Assembly: GCA_947599755.1 (NCBI GenBank)
Contig: CANQFO010000071.1
Location: 1-5,350, forward strand
Origin: an uncultured Bacilli bacterium
GTDB taxonomy: Bacteria; Bacillota_I; Bacilli_A; RF39; UBA660
Reading direction: 5' to 3'
DNA: 5,350 nt
The notes under the pieces were generated by a model, which did no database searches, was not told the origin of the DNA, and saw nothing but the letters and a program-made list of their open reading frames with translations. Made by a program: the position numbers and the translations under genes. This document shows, in pieces, positions 4,683 to 5,350 of the stretch. Position 1 is the first letter of the stretch, and every line of letters starts with the position of its first letter.

Positions 4683-5350
4683 TGAAAAGATAAATGATGA
4701 GTTTTGTTTTGACATAAAATCAGGGGAAGTAACGATATATATAGATAATGATATGACACTAACAAATGAAAATGTAGTTCCAAAAAGAAGCGCGATAAAT
4801 ATAGAACCAAATGCAAAATTAAATTTGTATATAGCAAAAGATGTAACGCTAAGAGTCAATAGTGGATTTGGAGAAGATGGTGAAGTAGGAAGTGATAAAG
4901 GAGCAAAAGGAGGTCCAGGAGGATGGGCAGGAATAAGAGTTCCGAAAACAGAAAAAGGAGAAGCAGAACTTGATTTATATGGAGAAGGAACAGTAATAGC
5001 AATAGGAGGAGATGCGGGAAAAGGAAATATTCCGACAGGAGTTTATGGTGGTCGGTGGAGGTCGGCCGGAGCAGGAGCTCGGAATAGGTCGGAAATCGGC
5101 GGAAAAGGTGGAAACGCCAATAGTACTGAAAAAGGGAAAATAGGAATATATAGTGATAGAGATAATGATGATAATCCTTTAACAAATACAAATACTGGTT
5201 GGGATGGCGAAAATGGAGAAAATTGTGGAATTGTAAAAATAAATAATGAAGTAAAAGTTTATGCATATGGTGGCGCGGGAGGTGCTGGGGAAAGAGGAAT
5301 AAGTGCAGGGGCTGGACGGTGGCGGAGGATATCCTGCTGCTGGAATTGGC
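4651..5350 (+). CDS. Glycine-rich protein piece 2: beta domain and Gly-rich region (partial)
   Basis: This frame starts in sense after the extra C4650 (Gly-Pro-Glu-Gly-Lys-Ser-Thr-Leu-Val-Phe) and stays open to the window edge. Nt 4651-4860 encode a beta-rich domain with alternating hydrophobic residues (SAINIEPNAKLNLYIAKDVT). After 4861 it becomes glycine-rich (GFGEDGEVGSDKGAKGGPGG), interspersed with strands such as GEGTVIAIGG and IVKINNEVKVYAYGG. This pattern resembles secreted Gly-rich repeat proteins. The six extra C bases at 5053-5097 add up to a whole number of codons, so the frame recovers afterward. The extra C5317 breaks it again near the end; without it the sequence reads Ala-Gly-Gly-Gly-Gly-Gly-Tyr-Pro-Ala-Ala-Gly. 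Confidence 0.65.
5053..5097 (+). other. Cluster of six extra C bases in the Gly-rich region
   Basis: Extra C bases are inferred at 5053, 5063, 5066 or 5067, 5080, 5090 and 5097. With all six removed, 5047-5112 encodes almost pure glycine with Ala, Ile, Asn and Lys, matching the flanks. With them present the same stretch reads as an Arg/Trp/Ser-rich segment (GGRWRSAGAGARNRSEIGG) unlike anything nearby. Each extra C precedes a GGN codon. Confidence 0.75.
5317..5317 (+). other. Extra C near the window end
   Basis: GCTGGACGGTGGCGG becomes GCT GGA GGT GGC GG once C5317 is removed, and the glycine-rich frame continues to 5350. With it, the frame yields Arg-Trp-Arg-Arg and Cys-Cys-Trp, out of character with the rest. 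Confidence 0.75.

Larger units (their letters stand above)
4220..5350 (+). pseudogene. Pilin-type glycine-rich surface protein, frameshifted and startless (3' end outside window)
   Basis: If nine extra C bases (4247, 4650, six within 5053-5097, and 5317) are ignored, one frame runs from ACG 4220 to the window end, about 370 residues. It reads as the pilin-type block, a charged linker, a beta-rich domain and then a long glycine-rich region. As in the LRR gene, the first half of the prepilin helix and any start codon are missing. The glycine-rich region resembles the partial gene at the left edge of the window, which suggests paralogous ends of a repeated gene type. A surface or extracellular structural role is inferred from composition and the pilin-type block. 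Whether it is a silent cassette, a decayed gene or a victim of sequence error cannot be decided here. Confidence 0.65.

Noticed and set aside
4285..5266. Long minus-strand open frames (4285-4650 and 4856-5266)
   Set aside because: They translate to Leu/Phe/His-rich nonsense, are the mirror of A- and GG-rich plus-strand codons, and have no ribosome sites.
1..5350. tRNA, rRNA, CRISPR array, insertion sequence or diversity-generating retroelement
   Set aside because: No cloverleaf, regular short spaced repeats, transposase, reverse transcriptase or template/variable repeat pair was seen.

Overview
The window is very AT-rich, purine-strand coded DNA with all convincing genes on the plus strand. 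Codon use (TTA, AAA, GAA, ATA, GGA) and strong AGGAGG ribosome sites point to a low-GC Bacillota, most likely a gut Clostridia/Mollicutes-like genome. It reads as an accessory array of secreted or surface proteins built on a prepilin-like N-terminal block. I recognise that block from memory of similar proteins in gut Firmicutes; no search was run.

Layout: (1) nt 2-679, the C-terminal part of a glycine-rich surface protein. (2) nt 680-759, an AT-rich gap, followed by an 8-7-8 inverted repeat. (3) nt 760-3839, one large protein: half of a pilin-type hydrophobic helix, a globular part, a perfect EF-hand loop and then about 800 residues of leucine-rich repeats. It is broken into three frames by two single extra C bases. 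(4) nt 3851-4150, a small single-span membrane protein with its ribosome site overlapping the LRR stop codon. (5) nt 4201-5350, a second copy of the inverted repeat and pilin-type block, leading into another glycine-rich protein that runs off the window and carries nine further extra C bases.

Two things stand out. First, both pilin-type genes lack the start codon and the first half of the prepilin leader, with the break at exactly the same place. Yet the remaining block (nt 760-831 and its copy) differs only by synonymous third-base changes. This looks like promoterless/leaderless cassettes that must join a leader elsewhere, or like a shared deletion or assembly fault. Second, every reading-frame break is an added C immediately before a GGN glycine codon (eleven cases). 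No other indel type is needed to restore both long proteins. That is either a systematic sequence error or an unusual mutational signature, and it has to be settled before the genes are called pseudogenes.

If intact, the genes would supply pilin-anchored adhesins of two styles, LRR and glycine-rich, alternating in one array. This is inference.
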